Positions 1 to 7,412 of a DNA stretch of 11,777 nucleotides are shown here, one piece after another (within the stretch, counting starts at the first letter, position 1; the number at the start of each line of letters is the position of its first letter). The notes under the pieces were generated by a model, which saw nothing but the letters and a program-made list of their open reading frames with translations, was not told where the DNA came from and made no database searches. Location: positions 1-11,777 of the forward strand of contig DAIDKA010000195.1 of the NCBI GenBank assembly GCA_027451085.1, written 5' to 3'. This stretch comes from Gammaproteobacteria bacterium. Lineage in GTDB: Bacteria > Pseudomonadota > Gammaproteobacteria > Steroidobacterales > Steroidobacteraceae. Position numbers and translations under genes: made by a program.

Positions 1-81
1 CTGGTGCCGCTGTTCTTCGTGCTGGTGCGCAAGTTGTTCCCCGGGCGTTCAATGGCGCACCAGGGCCGGGCGGGGGAGTAG
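1..81 (+). CDS. RND efflux transporter, C-terminal end only
   Basis: This is the last 26 codons and TAG stop of a gene that begins left of the window. The visible residues start LVPLFFVLVRKLFPG and end in a short polar tail. That pattern (V-P-x-F-F-V-x-V-R, then a basic tail) is typical of the final transmembrane helix of AcrB/MexB-type proton-driven RND drug exporters in the inner membrane. The assignment rests on this short match and on the next gene, which encodes an RND-type outer membrane channel and starts 4 bases after this stop. Substrate cannot be inferred. A periplasmic adaptor gene would be expected upstream, outside the window. Confidence 0.75.
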   Translation: MVPLFFVLVRKLFPGRSMAHQGRAGE

Positions 82-85
82 GACC

Positions 86-1531
86 ATGAAACATCGCTCT
101 GTCCTCAACCGCGCCGGCGCCCGTCGCGGCATCCTCACCGCCGGCGTGCTGCCGGTGCTGCTGGCCGGTTGCGTGTCACTGGCCCCGCAGTACCGGCGAC
201 CCGCCGCACCCGTGCCGCAGACGTTTCCGCAAGGCCCCGCATACGCGCCCAACCAGGCGGCGGACACCGCGGTCTCAGCCATCGGCTGGCGGTCCTTCTT
301 CAAGGATCCGCGGCTGCAGCAGGTGATCGCACGGGCGCTTGGCGACAGCCGCAGCCTGCGCCAGGCGCTGGCGGGCATCGAGGCCGCGCATGCCCAGTAC
401 CGTGTCACGCGTGCATCGTCGCTGCCGCAGATCACCGCTTCCGTGACCGGCAGCGGTTCGCGCTCGCTGCTGGCATTCCCCGGCTTCACTTCTGCCTATG
501 AGTACAAGGAGTTCGGCGCGACCGTCGGCTTCTCCAACTGGGAGCTGGACCTGTTCGGCAAGCAGCGCAGCCTGAACCGCGCGGCGTTCGAAAGTTATCT
601 GGCGACGGCCGAAGGCGCACGTGCCACGCGTATCAGCCTGATCGCCGAGACCGCCAGTGCCTGGCTGGCCTACGCCGCCGACCGTTCGCAGCTGGATATG
701 GCGCAGCAGACCCTGGCAAGCACACGCCGCTCGCTCGATCTGACGCGGCGTCGCCTCGACAGCGGAGTGGCCTCACGCGTCGACCTGAGCCAGGCAGACA
801 CCCTGTATCAGACTGCGCGCAACGATGTCGCCGCCCTGACCACCCAGGTGGCCCAGGATCGAAATGCCCTGGATCTGCTGGTCGGCGCGCCGGTCGAGGA
901 CGCGCTGCTGCCGGCGCGGCTGCCCGCCGATGGCTGGCTCGCCGAGGTGCCGGCCGGTATCTCATCCAGCGCGCTGCTCGATCGTCCGGACGTGCAGCAG
1001 GCCGAACACAGCCTCAAGGCGCAAAACGCCAATATCGGGGCTGCGCGTGCCGCCTTTTTCCCTGACCTGAGCCTGACGGCAAACGGCGGACTGGAAAGCA
1101 CGGCCTTGTCGACGCTGTTCAGCGGCGGCACCAACGTGTGGACGCTTGCGCCCCAGGTGGCCATGCCGTTGTTCAGCGGCGGGGCCAATGTCGCCAATCT
1201 GGCCTATGCCAAAGCGCAGCAGCGGCAGGCGGTCGCGGCTTATGAACAGGCCGTGCAGAGTGCTTTTCGCGAGGTGGCCGACGCGCTGGCGGTGCGCGGC
1301 ACCATCAAGGAGCAGCTGGCCGCCCAGCGGGCCCTGGTGGCCGCTGCCCAGGACAGCTATCAGCTGGCAGACGCGCGCTATCAGAAGGGTGTCGACACCT
1401 ACCTGAACTCGCTTGATTCGCAGCGCACGCTGTATGCGGCGCAGCGCAATCTGGTGAGTACGCGGCAGGCCGCGCTCGACAACGCCATCACGCTGTACCG
1501 CGCCCTGGGTGGCGGGCTGGTGGAGCAGTAG
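86..1531 (+). CDS. RND efflux outer membrane lipoprotein (NodT/OprM family)
   Basis: The product is 481 residues, normal for the outer membrane factor of tripartite efflux pumps, which forms a trimeric barrel plus periplasmic tunnel and docks on the RND pump and its adaptor. The N-terminus is a lipoprotein signal peptide: a basic start, a hydrophobic stretch at about 16-27 and the lipobox LLAGC with the lipidated cysteine at residue 29. Two outer-membrane-efflux repeats follow, at roughly 60-265 and 290-475. Family-like segments include WELDLFGKQRSLNRAA near 150, AAFFPDLSLTANGG in the second repeat, and DTYLNSLDSQRTLYAAQRNLV near the end. The ATG follows GGGGGAG at 72-78 with a 7-base spacer and lies 4 bases after the RND gene stop, so the two are co-transcribed and probably coupled. 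The transported substrate is unknown. Confidence 0.93.
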   Translation: MKHRSVLNRAGARRGILTAGVLPVLLAGCVSLAPQYRRPAAPVPQTFPQGPAYAPNQAADTAVSAIGWRSFFKDPRLQQVIARALGDSRSLRQALAGIEAAHAQYRVTRASSLPQITASVTGSGSRSLLAFPGFTSAYEYKEFGATVGFSNWELDLFGKQRSLNRAAFESYLATAEGARATRISLIAETASAWLAYAADRSQLDMAQQTLASTRRSLDLTRRRLDSGVASRVDLSQADTLYQTARNDVAALTTQVAQDRNALDLLVGAPVEDALLPARLPADGWLAEVPAGISSSALLDRPDVQQAEHSLKAQNANIGAARAAFFPDLSLTANGGLESTALSTLFSGGTNVWTLAPQVAMPLFSGGANVANLAYAKAQQRQAVAAYEQAVQSAFREVADALAVRGTIKEQLAAQRALVAAAQDSYQLADARYQKGVDTYLNSLDSQRTLYAAQRNLVSTRQAALDNAITLYRALGGGLVEQ

Positions 1532-1539
1532 CGGGCAGC

Positions 1540-1556
1540 GTGTGCGGCTGGCACAC
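1540..1556 (+). repeat. Small hairpin between the efflux gene and frmA
   Basis: GTGTGC at 1540-1545 and GCACAC at 1551-1556 are perfect inverted arms around GGCTG. They sit in the 32-base gap between the efflux channel stop and the frmA start. No T-run follows, so it is not a good intrinsic terminator. It could be a weak RNA hairpin, an operator half, or chance. It overlaps an in-frame GTG (1540) that I do not take as the frmA start. Confidence 0.4.
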
Positions 1557-1563
1557 TTGGTCC

Positions 1564-2673
1564 ATGAAAACACGCGCCGCAGTCGCCTTCGAGGCCGCAA
1601 AGCCGCTGGAGATCGTCGAACTGGACCTCGATGGCCCGAAGGCGGGCGAGGTGCTGGTGCAGATCATGGCCACCGGGGTCTGCCACACCGATGCCTACAC
1701 CCTGGACGGCCTGGACTCCGAGGGAATCTTTCCGTCCGTTCTGGGCCATGAAGGCGCGGGTATTGTGCGCGAAATCGGCACGGGCGTGACCTCTGTCAAG
1801 CCGGGCGATCACGTGATCCCGCTGTATACGCCGGAGTGCCGCCAGTGCAAGAGCTGCCTGTCGGGCAAGACCAACCTCTGCACCGCCATCCGCGCGACGC
1901 AGGGCAAGGGGCTGATGCCGGACGGCACCTCGCGCTTCAGCTATCGGGGCAAGCCTGTGTTCCACTACATGGGCTGTTCGACGTTCTCCAACTTCACCGT
2001 GCTGCCGGAGATCGCGGTGGCGAAGATCCGCGAGGACGCGCCGTTCCAGTCGGCCTGCTACATCGGCTGCGGCGTCACCACCGGGGTTGGCGCGGTGGTC
2101 AAGACCGCGAAGGTGGTGGCGGGCGACAACGTGATCGTGTTCGGCTTAGGAGGCATCGGCCTCAACGTCATCCAGGGCGCGAAGATGGTGGGCGCGGACC
2201 GCATCATCGGCGTGGACCTCAATCCGGCCAAGGAATCCTGGGGCCGGCGCTTCGGCATGACGCACTTCGTCAATCCCAAGCAGGTACCGGGTGACCTGGT
2301 GCAGCACCTGGTGCGGCTCACCGACGGTGGCGCAGACTACACCTTTGATTGCACGGGCAACGTCGAGGTGATGCGCACGGCGCTGGAAGCCTGCCACCGG
2401 GGCTGGGGCACCTCGATCATCATCGGCGTGGCAGAGGCGGGCAAGGAGATCGCCACGCGGCCCTTCCAGCTGGTCACCGGCCGCAACTGGCGCGGTACTG
2501 CCTTCGGCGGCGCCAAGGGCCGCACGGACGTGCCGAAGATCGTGGACTGGTACATGAGCGGCAGGATCCAGATCGATCCCATGATCACCCACGTCCTCAA
2601 GCTCGAAGACATCAACCGCGCCTTCGATCTGATGCACTCGGGCGAGAGCATCCGCAGCGTGGTGGTCTACTGA
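1564..2673 (+). CDS. frmA: S-(hydroxymethyl)glutathione dehydrogenase (class III alcohol dehydrogenase)
   Basis: This 369-residue cytosolic zinc enzyme oxidises S-hydroxymethylglutathione, formed from formaldehyde and glutathione, to S-formylglutathione with NAD; the family also reduces S-nitrosoglutathione. All hallmarks are visible. The catalytic zinc ligands are C40 (GVCHTDA), H62 (GHE) and C169 (GCGVTTG). The structural zinc cysteines are C92, C95, C98 and C106. The Rossmann loop GLGGIG is at 194-199 with D218 closing the NAD site. R110 in IRATQGKG matches the arginine that marks the glutathione-binding class III enzymes. I chose the ATG at 1564 because MKTRAAVAF is the family N-terminus and the length fits; an in-frame GTG at 1540 would add eight unlike residues. 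No strong Shine-Dalgarno is seen. Neither the FrmR repressor gene nor the partner hydrolase gene frmB is adjacent. L195 uses TTA, the only such leucine codon in the gene. Confidence 0.97.
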   Translation: MKTRAAVAFEAAKPLEIVELDLDGPKAGEVLVQIMATGVCHTDAYTLDGLDSEGIFPSVLGHEGAGIVREIGTGVTSVKPGDHVIPLYTPECRQCKSCLSGKTNLCTAIRATQGKGLMPDGTSRFSYRGKPVFHYMGCSTFSNFTVLPEIAVAKIREDAPFQSACYIGCGVTTGVGAVVKTAKVVAGDNVIVFGLGGIGLNVIQGAKMVGADRIIGVDLNPAKESWGRRFGMTHFVNPKQVPGDLVQHLVRLTDGGADYTFDCTGNVEVMRTALEACHRGWGTSIIIGVAEAGKEIATRPFQLVTGRNWRGTAFGGAKGRTDVPKIVDWYMSGRIQIDPMITHVLKLEDINRAFDLMHSGESIRSVVVY

Positions 2674-2701
2674 CAGCGCTTGGGCGTATCAACACGATGA
2701 C

Positions 2702-2706
2702 AGGAG
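2702..2706 (+). promoter_or_regulatory. Shine-Dalgarno that decides the DUF302 start
   Basis: AGGAG at 2702-2706 lies 8 bases before the GTG at 2715, which is near-ideal spacing. The ATG at 2697 in the same frame has no purine-rich site before it. The site would be inside the coding region if 2697 were the start. Confidence 0.6.
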
Positions 2707-2714
2707 TGCCCGCA

Positions 2715-3119
2715 GTGGTCGCCGATGGATTGATTACGGTACGTAGCAGTTTCGGGCCGGAAGAAACCATGCACCGTCTCGAGGCAGAGGTCCATGCGCG
2801 GGGGATGACGGTGTTCGCGCACATTGATCATGCCGCGGGCGCCGCCGCCGCGGGCCTGCCATTGCGTCCGACCGATCTATTGATCTTCGGCAACGCCAAG
2901 GGTGGTACGCCATTGATGCAGGCGGATCAGGCGGTCGGCATCGACCTGCCGCTGAAGGCGCTCGTCTGGCAGGATGCATCAGGTGCAACCTGGCTGTCTT
3001 ATAACGACCCGGCCTGGCTGGCCCATCGACACGGCCTGGATGCGCAGGTGACGGCGATCGTCGGTGCAATGACGACCCTGCTGGGCGCAATCGTGACCAG
3101 GGCGACCGCATCACAGTAA
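2715..3119 (+). CDS. DUF302 domain protein
   Basis: The product is a small soluble protein of 134 residues (140 if started at the ATG at 2697), with no signal peptide or membrane segment. It is recognised as DUF302 from the run GLITVRSSFGPEETMHRLEA at the N-terminus, TVFAHIDHAAGAA, the signature LLIFGNAKGGTPLMQ, then GIDLPLKALVW and WLSYNDPAWLA. The whole protein is essentially the domain. The family is widespread in proteobacteria, and I know of no established biochemical role. The gene starts 41 bases after the frmA stop on the same strand, so it is probably in the same transcript, which hints at a role in aldehyde, thiol or redox stress; this is inference only. The GTG start is chosen for the AGGAG at 2702-2706. 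The gene ends facing a convergent gene. Confidence 0.88.
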   Translation: MVADGLITVRSSFGPEETMHRLEAEVHARGMTVFAHIDHAAGAAAAGLPLRPTDLLIFGNAKGGTPLMQADQAVGIDLPLKALVWQDASGATWLSYNDPAWLAHRHGLDAQVTAIVGAMTTLLGAIVTRATASQ

Positions 3120-3120
3120 A

Positions 3121-3151
3121 ATGGCTCCCAGGGGCGCACGCCGCCCGGGGA
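3121..3151. terminator. Possible weak bidirectional terminator between convergent genes
   Basis: The 32-base space between the DUF302 stop and the opposing barrel gene stop holds GGGCG (3132-3136) and CGCCC (3142-3146) around a CACGC loop, extendable only across mismatches. Read on the minus strand, a TTTT run follows about ten bases after the stem; the plus strand has no T-run. The position is right for a terminator, but the structure is weak. Confidence 0.3.
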
Positions 3152-3991
3152 CTACGGGGCATCGGTGTTCAGTTGCGTGCCGTAGCGGGACAGCAGGATC
3201 TGCACGCCGAAGTAGCCGAAGAATTCAGGTTGTCCTGCGCCCGTGCCGCTGATGCTGCGCCCGGCCATGAACAGCGCGATGATGCCGGGGTGCAGCGGGT
3301 AGCGTCCGCCGACGTCCAGGGTCGTCTGGTGCGGCCCGACACCCGGAGTCGTGCTGCGGTCGTCATACACCTCGGCATCGAGTTCGAGTTCTGAGGCGAA
3401 GGTATGTCCGGCCACCAGGCCCAGGATGCGCTCGTGCGTGCCGTCCTGCGCGCCGTGCACCGGCAGGAAGTACCCCGCCTCCACGTTGACATCCACCGGC
3501 CCCAGCTTGTGAGCCACTTCCAGGGGCAACAGCAGGCGCGGGCCGGGATCGCCCAGGCCACGCGCCTGCGCCTGTGTTGATATTCCGGTCTCCATCTGCG
3601 GGAACACCGACATCTGCCAACCGTCCTCGCCCTGGTCAAGGAAGCGCCACTTGATACCGGGCAGGCCATTACCCCAGCCGCCCTGGGTGGGTCCGCCGTC
3701 CGGGGTTGCAACCACGTAGTTGGCTTCGTAGGTCAGCTGGATGCGGTCCCCGAGGCCGAAGTTGATGTCGATCTGCGGCAGCTGCCAGCTGGTGCCACTG
3801 TGGGTCGTGGTCGGCATGGCCGCGAGGTTGATCTCCCAGTTGCCGTTGCCGGGCGTGCCAGGATCGTTGGTGAGGTAGGGTGGTCCCGCCTGGGCATGGG
3901 CCGCGAGCGGCCCCATGCACAACAACAGGGCCGAGGCCGCGCGCGGCAGCGAGCGCCACCACGCAATGGCGATTCCACGGATCATCCGCAT
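3152..3991 (-). CDS. Outer membrane beta-barrel protein, MetA-like transporter type
   Basis: The product is about 279 residues. Counting from the ATG at 3991, a signal peptide runs to about residue 33 (hydrophobic SALLLCMGPLAAHA, cleavage before QAGPPY). The mature part is rich in alternating hydrophobic/polar strands. It opens with GPPYLTNDPGTPGNGNWEIN and continues with GDRIQLTYEANYV, GLPGIKWRFLD and a final strand near FFGYFGVQILL. This layout resembles proteins annotated as MetA-pathway-of-phenol-degradation barrels or generic transporters, whose substrates are mostly unknown. The frame is open back to a GTG at 4090, but that would bury the signal peptide behind 33 residues. ATGs at 3991 and 3985 are both possible, and neither has a clear Shine-Dalgarno. 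It is last in the minus-strand cluster, separated from the porin gene by about 100 bases with two inverted repeats. Confidence 0.72.
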   Translation of the reverse strand: MRMIRGIAIAWWRSLPRAASALLLCMGPLAAHAQAGPPYLTNDPGTPGNGNWEINLAAMPTTTHSGTSWQLPQIDINFGLGDRIQLTYEANYVVATPDGGPTQGGWGNGLPGIKWRFLDQGEDGWQMSVFPQMETGISTQAQARGLGDPGPRLLLPLEVAHKLGPVDVNVEAGYFLPVHGAQDGTHERILGLVAGHTFASELELDAEVYDDRSTTPGVGPHQTTLDVGGRYPLHPGIIALFMAGRSISGTGAGQPEFFGYFGVQILLSRYGTQLNTDAP

Positions 3992-4001
3992 GCGTTCATG
4001 G

Positions 4002-4022
4002 CTTGGCAATTCAAACGCCAAG
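4002..4022 (-). promoter_or_regulatory. AT-rich dyad just upstream of the barrel gene start
   Basis: CTTGGC (4002-4007) and GCCAAG (4017-4022) are perfect inverted arms around a 9-base AT-rich centre, in otherwise GC-rich DNA. The dyad ends about 10 bases before the preferred ATG of the barrel gene (3991). It could be an operator or an RNA hairpin that masks the translation start. No regulator is known. Confidence 0.4.
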
Positions 4023-4042
4023 GCTAGCAGGGCGCTTGCCGG

Positions 4043-4061
4043 TGCCGCCACCGTGGCGGCA
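4043..4061 (-). repeat. Strong GC hairpin in the porin-barrel gene gap
   Basis: TGCCGCCAC (4043-4051) and GTGGCGGCA (4053-4061) are perfect 9-base inverted arms around one base, giving an 8-pair stem with a CCG-type loop. It lies about 35 bases after the porin stop in the direction of transcription. No T-run follows. It may stabilise the 3' end of the upstream message or lower read-through into the barrel gene. Confidence 0.5.
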
Positions 4062-4095
4062 TGCGACGGCCCGGGGCGGCTCGGTCCCACGGCGC

Positions 4096-5448
4096 CTACA
4101 GCTGCGCGTGCACCCGGACTGCAACCACCGACACCGGCCCGCGTTGGGTGTTGTAGGCGGGGTTGAAGATGCGCTGGAAGTCCACGGTCACAAATACGAT
4201 CTGCGAGTAAGCCGCCGCGGAGTAATAGGTTTCCACGATGCGTTCGGTCGACGGCTGCGGCAGCCGGCCGTCTCCTACGAGGATGCCCAGGCCGCCGGCG
4301 TTCAGGTAGGCTTCGCGTTCGCCCGAGATCGCATTGTTCATGCCGGCGATGGCCACGGTGTCATCGGGCCGGCTCCAGCGCCCGCCCTTGAGCGAAAGCC
4401 CCAGTTCCTGCGCGCGGTCGATGTCAGTGAACTCGTAGGTCTCGACATTGCCGCCGGCCTTGCCGATGCGCGCGAACAGCCCCAGATCCCGCGTCAGCTC
4501 CTGCTCCAGGTTGAAGCTGATGCCGGTGCGTGTGCGCCAGCTGCGCACGGAGGCGGTGTTGGGAGGCAGGCCGGTTTGCTGTGCCAGCGCCAGCGCCTGA
4601 TCGAGCAGACCCATGCGCCCGTGGCTCTGGAACACGGTCATCATGAGCTTGCCGGGACGGCCTGCGATCCGGTGGCGGTGTTCCAGCTCGGCGTCCAGCT
4701 GGAACTCGTGCATGCCGGGGTCCAGCCGGGTGCTGTTCGGTACGTCCGACAGGTCGAAGATGCCGCCGCGCACGGTCCAGTCGCCGTGGTACCACTCGGC
4801 GGCCGCGCCGACGGTGAAACCCCAGGCGTCCGCGGCATAGTCGAATGAACCGGCTTCGATTGCGGACCAGTTGAGGAAATCGCCGCGCGGGTCATGTGCG
4901 TACTGATTGACGTCGAAGATGTCCGGCACGCCGAATTTGCCCACGGTGAACACCCAGCGGTCCTTGCTGTAGCTGTCCGCGAACTGGTTGGCGGCATCAC
5001 CGGCTTCCTGCGTGGCGTCTCCCAGATCGATGGTCTGGCGGATGAAGGCGCGCGCCGTGCGCAAATACGGCTGGTTGCGGCCGACCTTGTAGGCCTCGCC
5101 GCTGGGAAAGCCCGCCACTCCCAGGGTGTTGCTGAGGCCGTAGCCTTGGTCGATTTCCTCATCGAGCCACAGTTCGGCGTTCCGCCACAGGCGCGCGCCC
5201 AGGTCGAGGGTGACGTCCGCGGTTTCACGGCCGCTGTCCGGCGTCAGGCTGTTGGGGCCGCTGTAGGGGGCGGTGAAGGCACCATCCTCCTGTTCCACGT
5301 ACGTGGCCTGCCCATGGACGGCAAAGCGGTCTGCCGGCGCTGGTTGTGAGTCGGGGTCGGCATCCTCAGCGCCGGCGGCGCCCATCGCAACCCAGACCAG
5401 CACGCATGCAACAGCAGCCAACCGCGGTGCCCGTAGATCAGAAGTCAT
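4096..5448 (-). CDS. Carbohydrate-selective porin, OprB family
   Basis: The product is 450 residues, a usual OprB length. A signal peptide covers about residues 1-27 (hydrophobic AAVACVLVWVAMGAAGA, cleavage before EDAD). The mature part carries family runs in order: FAVHGQATYVEQEDGAF, APYSGPNSL, ARLWRNAELWLDEEIDQGYG, LGVAGFPSGEAYKVG, RAFIRQTIDLG, VGKFGVPDIFDVNQYAHDPR, DFLNWSAIEAGSFDYAADAWG and, at the C-terminus, NPAYNTQRGPVSVVAVRVHAQL. These porins form outer membrane channels for sugars in some pseudomonads; here the substrate is unknown and no sugar gene is nearby. The last residue is leucine rather than the usual aromatic. The ATG overlaps the transglutaminase stop as ATGA, and two GGAG sites lie inside that gene's end (5458-5461 with a 9-base spacer, and 5449-5452 next to the ATG). 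Translational coupling is therefore likely. Confidence 0.9.
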   Translation of the reverse strand: MTSDLRAPRLAAVACVLVWVAMGAAGAEDADPDSQPAPADRFAVHGQATYVEQEDGAFTAPYSGPNSLTPDSGRETADVTLDLGARLWRNAELWLDEEIDQGYGLSNTLGVAGFPSGEAYKVGRNQPYLRTARAFIRQTIDLGDATQEAGDAANQFADSYSKDRWVFTVGKFGVPDIFDVNQYAHDPRGDFLNWSAIEAGSFDYAADAWGFTVGAAAEWYHGDWTVRGGIFDLSDVPNSTRLDPGMHEFQLDAELEHRHRIAGRPGKLMMTVFQSHGRMGLLDQALALAQQTGLPPNTASVRSWRTRTGISFNLEQELTRDLGLFARIGKAGGNVETYEFTDIDRAQELGLSLKGGRWSRPDDTVAIAGMNNAISGEREAYLNAGGLGILVGDGRLPQPSTERIVETYYSAAAYSQIVFVTVDFQRIFNPAYNTQRGPVSVVAVRVHAQL

Positions 5449-7412
5449 CTCCGGCTGCTCCGGCGCGCTAGCCGCAGTCCGCGCACATCGCGTTCAAATT
5501 GTTCGAGCTCGGCCTCGGTGGGCGTGTCCGCGCCGAATCGCAGCCGGGCATAGCGCTCGAGCAATTGACGGGCCGCTGCACCGAAGGCCTGAGGCGCGGT
5601 GGCCAGGCTGCGGGCGTAGGTAACGGGTCCTTCATCTGGCCGACGCGCAAAACCTGCCGACCCCAGGCGCGCGCACAGCAATGCATAGGCCCGGGCCAGC
5701 CGGTGCGGCCTGGCACGGGGCAGACGGTTGAAGCTCAAGGTGACGGCGAGCAGCCACAGCCCCAGTGCCGCGGTCAGCAGCGCGCCCAGCTGCTGCCAGC
5801 TGCGGGCGCTGAGGCCGAGCGCCTGCAGCAGCCGCGACTGGGCGTGGAAGTCATACCCCACCAAGCGGGTGCTCCACCACGCATTGGCGGCGTCCCAGCC
5901 CTGGTGCAGGCGGTTGAGCCAGGTGATCTCATACATCAGGCGTTCGGATGCGGAACCGGCATCTGGCAGCACATCGAGCGCGCCGCGACGCAGCCGCTCC
6001 GGCGCTACCACCGCCGTCGGGTCCACTCGCACCCAGCCCTGGCCCTGCAGCCAGATCTCGGCCCAGGCGTGCGCATCGGAGCGGCGCACCAGCAGATAGC
6101 CGCCCAAGGGATTCCACTCACCGCCCTGGTAGCCCGTGACCACCCGTGCCGGCAGGCCGCCAGCGCGCATCAGCGTCACGAACGCGGAGGCGAAATGGCC
6201 ACAGAAGCCCTGGCGGGTGTTGAACAGGAAGTCGTCGACGGAGTTGAGATCAAGCAACGGCGGAGTGAGCGTGTAGCTGAAGCCGCCGTGACGGAACAGG
6301 TCCAGCACGCGGGTGACGAATGCGTGCGCGTCCGGCGCCGCGGCACGCAGCTGCTGCGCCAGTCGTACGCTGCGCGGATTGCGTCGTGGCGGCAGCGCTG
6401 TGTCGAGCAGTTGCGTCAGGTGATTGAGCCGGTCCGTGGACCGGGTGAAGGTGTAGGAGACCGCGTCGTACGTCACCGGATCGTGCACGGGATGCCGCGC
6501 CACCAGCTGCCGGTCCGGTGTGATCGTGGCACCAGCCGCGTCGGTGCTGCGGATGGTGTCCAGCGCGAGCCACCAGGGACCGGTGTCGGGCTCCAGCCGC
6601 ACACGGTAGTGATAGACGGCGCCGGTGTAGTCAAGCTGCTCGGCCGGGTACTGCAGGCCGGGGGTGCGCCGCCAGGTGTAGCCGTCGAACTCGTGCAGCA
6701 CCGGCCCCCGCCAGTAGCGCTCCTGTGGTGGTGGCGGGGGACCCTGGAACCACACGCGGAACACTGGATCGGAGGACTCGCCCAGCTCGGAAATGCTGCC
6801 TGGGCTCATGCTGTCGGACAGGCCGGTGCTGACGCGACTTGCACCGACCGACCAGAAGCCGCCGGTGAGGCGCGGGAACAGCAGGAACATCGCCATCGCC
6901 AGCGGCAGGGCCAGCAGCAGGCTGCGTGCCGACAGGCTGGCGAGCCGTCGCGTGTGTGCCGCGGCCTGGGGATGCGCGGTGGCGGCGAGCGCGGTGACGC
7001 ACAACCAGGCCTGTACAAGGTACAGCGGCGCATGGGGCAGGTCCTGGTTCCCCAGGCAGGCCGCCAGCAGCAGGCACAGGGCCACGGCGACCACGATGTA
7101 ACCGTCGCGCCGGGTGCGGGTTTCAAGCAGCTTCATCGCGCCCATGAGCGCCAGTAACGCGGTGCCGGCCGCAAGGCCGTTCAAGGTATGGAAAGCGGCC
7201 AGCACGCCGATCGTGAGTCCAGCCACCAGCGCGCCCCTGAGCCGCTTGCCGGGCAGTGGCACACGGCCGACGATGCCGGCGAGGCACCATGCGGCGCATA
7301 GTAGCGCGCCCAGGGTGATCCACGGGGGCAGTTGCGACAGGTGCAGCATTATCCCACCCAGGAAGGCGCCGAGCAGCCACAGCCGGGCGCGGCGGTCATC
7401 ACCCGGTTGCAT
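5445..7412 (-). CDS. tgpA: TgpA-like membrane protein with periplasmic transglutaminase domain
   Basis: The product is 655 residues. The N-terminus (about 1-180) is a block of five to seven membrane helices. A periplasmic region follows, then one helix near 542-561 and a cytoplasmic tail of about 95 residues. The transglutaminase core carries the full triad: C404 in QGFCGHFASAF, H448 in SDAHAWAE and D464 in VRVDPTA, spaced as in the family. P. aeruginosa TgpA, with the same layout, has been reported as important for viability; the physiological substrates are not known to me. The ATG at 7412 has GGAG at 7420-7423 with a 7-base spacer; the frame is open to 7643, but those residues are unlike the family. 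The start overlaps the DUF58 gene by 14 bases, and the TGA stop overlaps the porin start. Orthology to tgpA is inferred from architecture and neighbours. Confidence 0.9.
   Translation of the reverse strand: MQPGDDRRARLWLLGAFLGGIMLHLSQLPPWITLGALLCAAWCLAGIVGRVPLPGKRLRGALVAGLTIGVLAAFHTLNGLAAGTALLALMGAMKLLETRTRRDGYIVVAVALCLLLAACLGNQDLPHAPLYLVQAWLCVTALAATAHPQAAAHTRRLASLSARSLLLALPLAMAMFLLFPRLTGGFWSVGASRVSTGLSDSMSPGSISELGESSDPVFRVWFQGPPPPPQERYWRGPVLHEFDGYTWRRTPGLQYPAEQLDYTGAVYHYRVRLEPDTGPWWLALDTIRSTDAAGATITPDRQLVARHPVHDPVTYDAVSYTFTRSTDRLNHLTQLLDTALPPRRNPRSVRLAQQLRAAAPDAHAFVTRVLDLFRHGGFSYTLTPPLLDLNSVDDFLFNTRQGFCGHFASAFVTLMRAGGLPARVVTGYQGGEWNPLGGYLLVRRSDAHAWAEIWLQGQGWVRVDPTAVVAPERLRRGALDVLPDAGSASERLMYEITWLNRLHQGWDAANAWWSTRLVGYDFHAQSRLLQALGLSARSWQQLGALLTAALGLWLLAVTLSFNRLPRARPHRLARAYALLCARLGSAGFARRPDEGPVTYARSLATAPQAFGAAARQLLERYARLRFGADTPTEAELEQFERDVRGLRLARRSSRR

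Noticed and set aside
1116..1185. Two copies of TTCAGCGGCGG in the efflux channel gene.
   Set aside because: They encode the LFSGG turns normal to this protein family, not a DNA repeat element.
1540..1563. Eight-codon extension of frmA from a GTG at 1540.
   Set aside because: The family N-terminus matches the ATG at 1564 and the extra residues are not family-like.
3992..4090. N-terminal extension of the barrel gene to a GTG at 4090.
   Set aside because: It has no Shine-Dalgarno, would push the signal peptide to residue 50 or so, and covers two inverted repeats that look non-coding.
3880..4848. Plus-strand open frame of 322 codons opposite the porin and barrel genes.
   Set aside because: Antisense to two recognisable outer membrane proteins, with no domain, signal peptide or sensible start.
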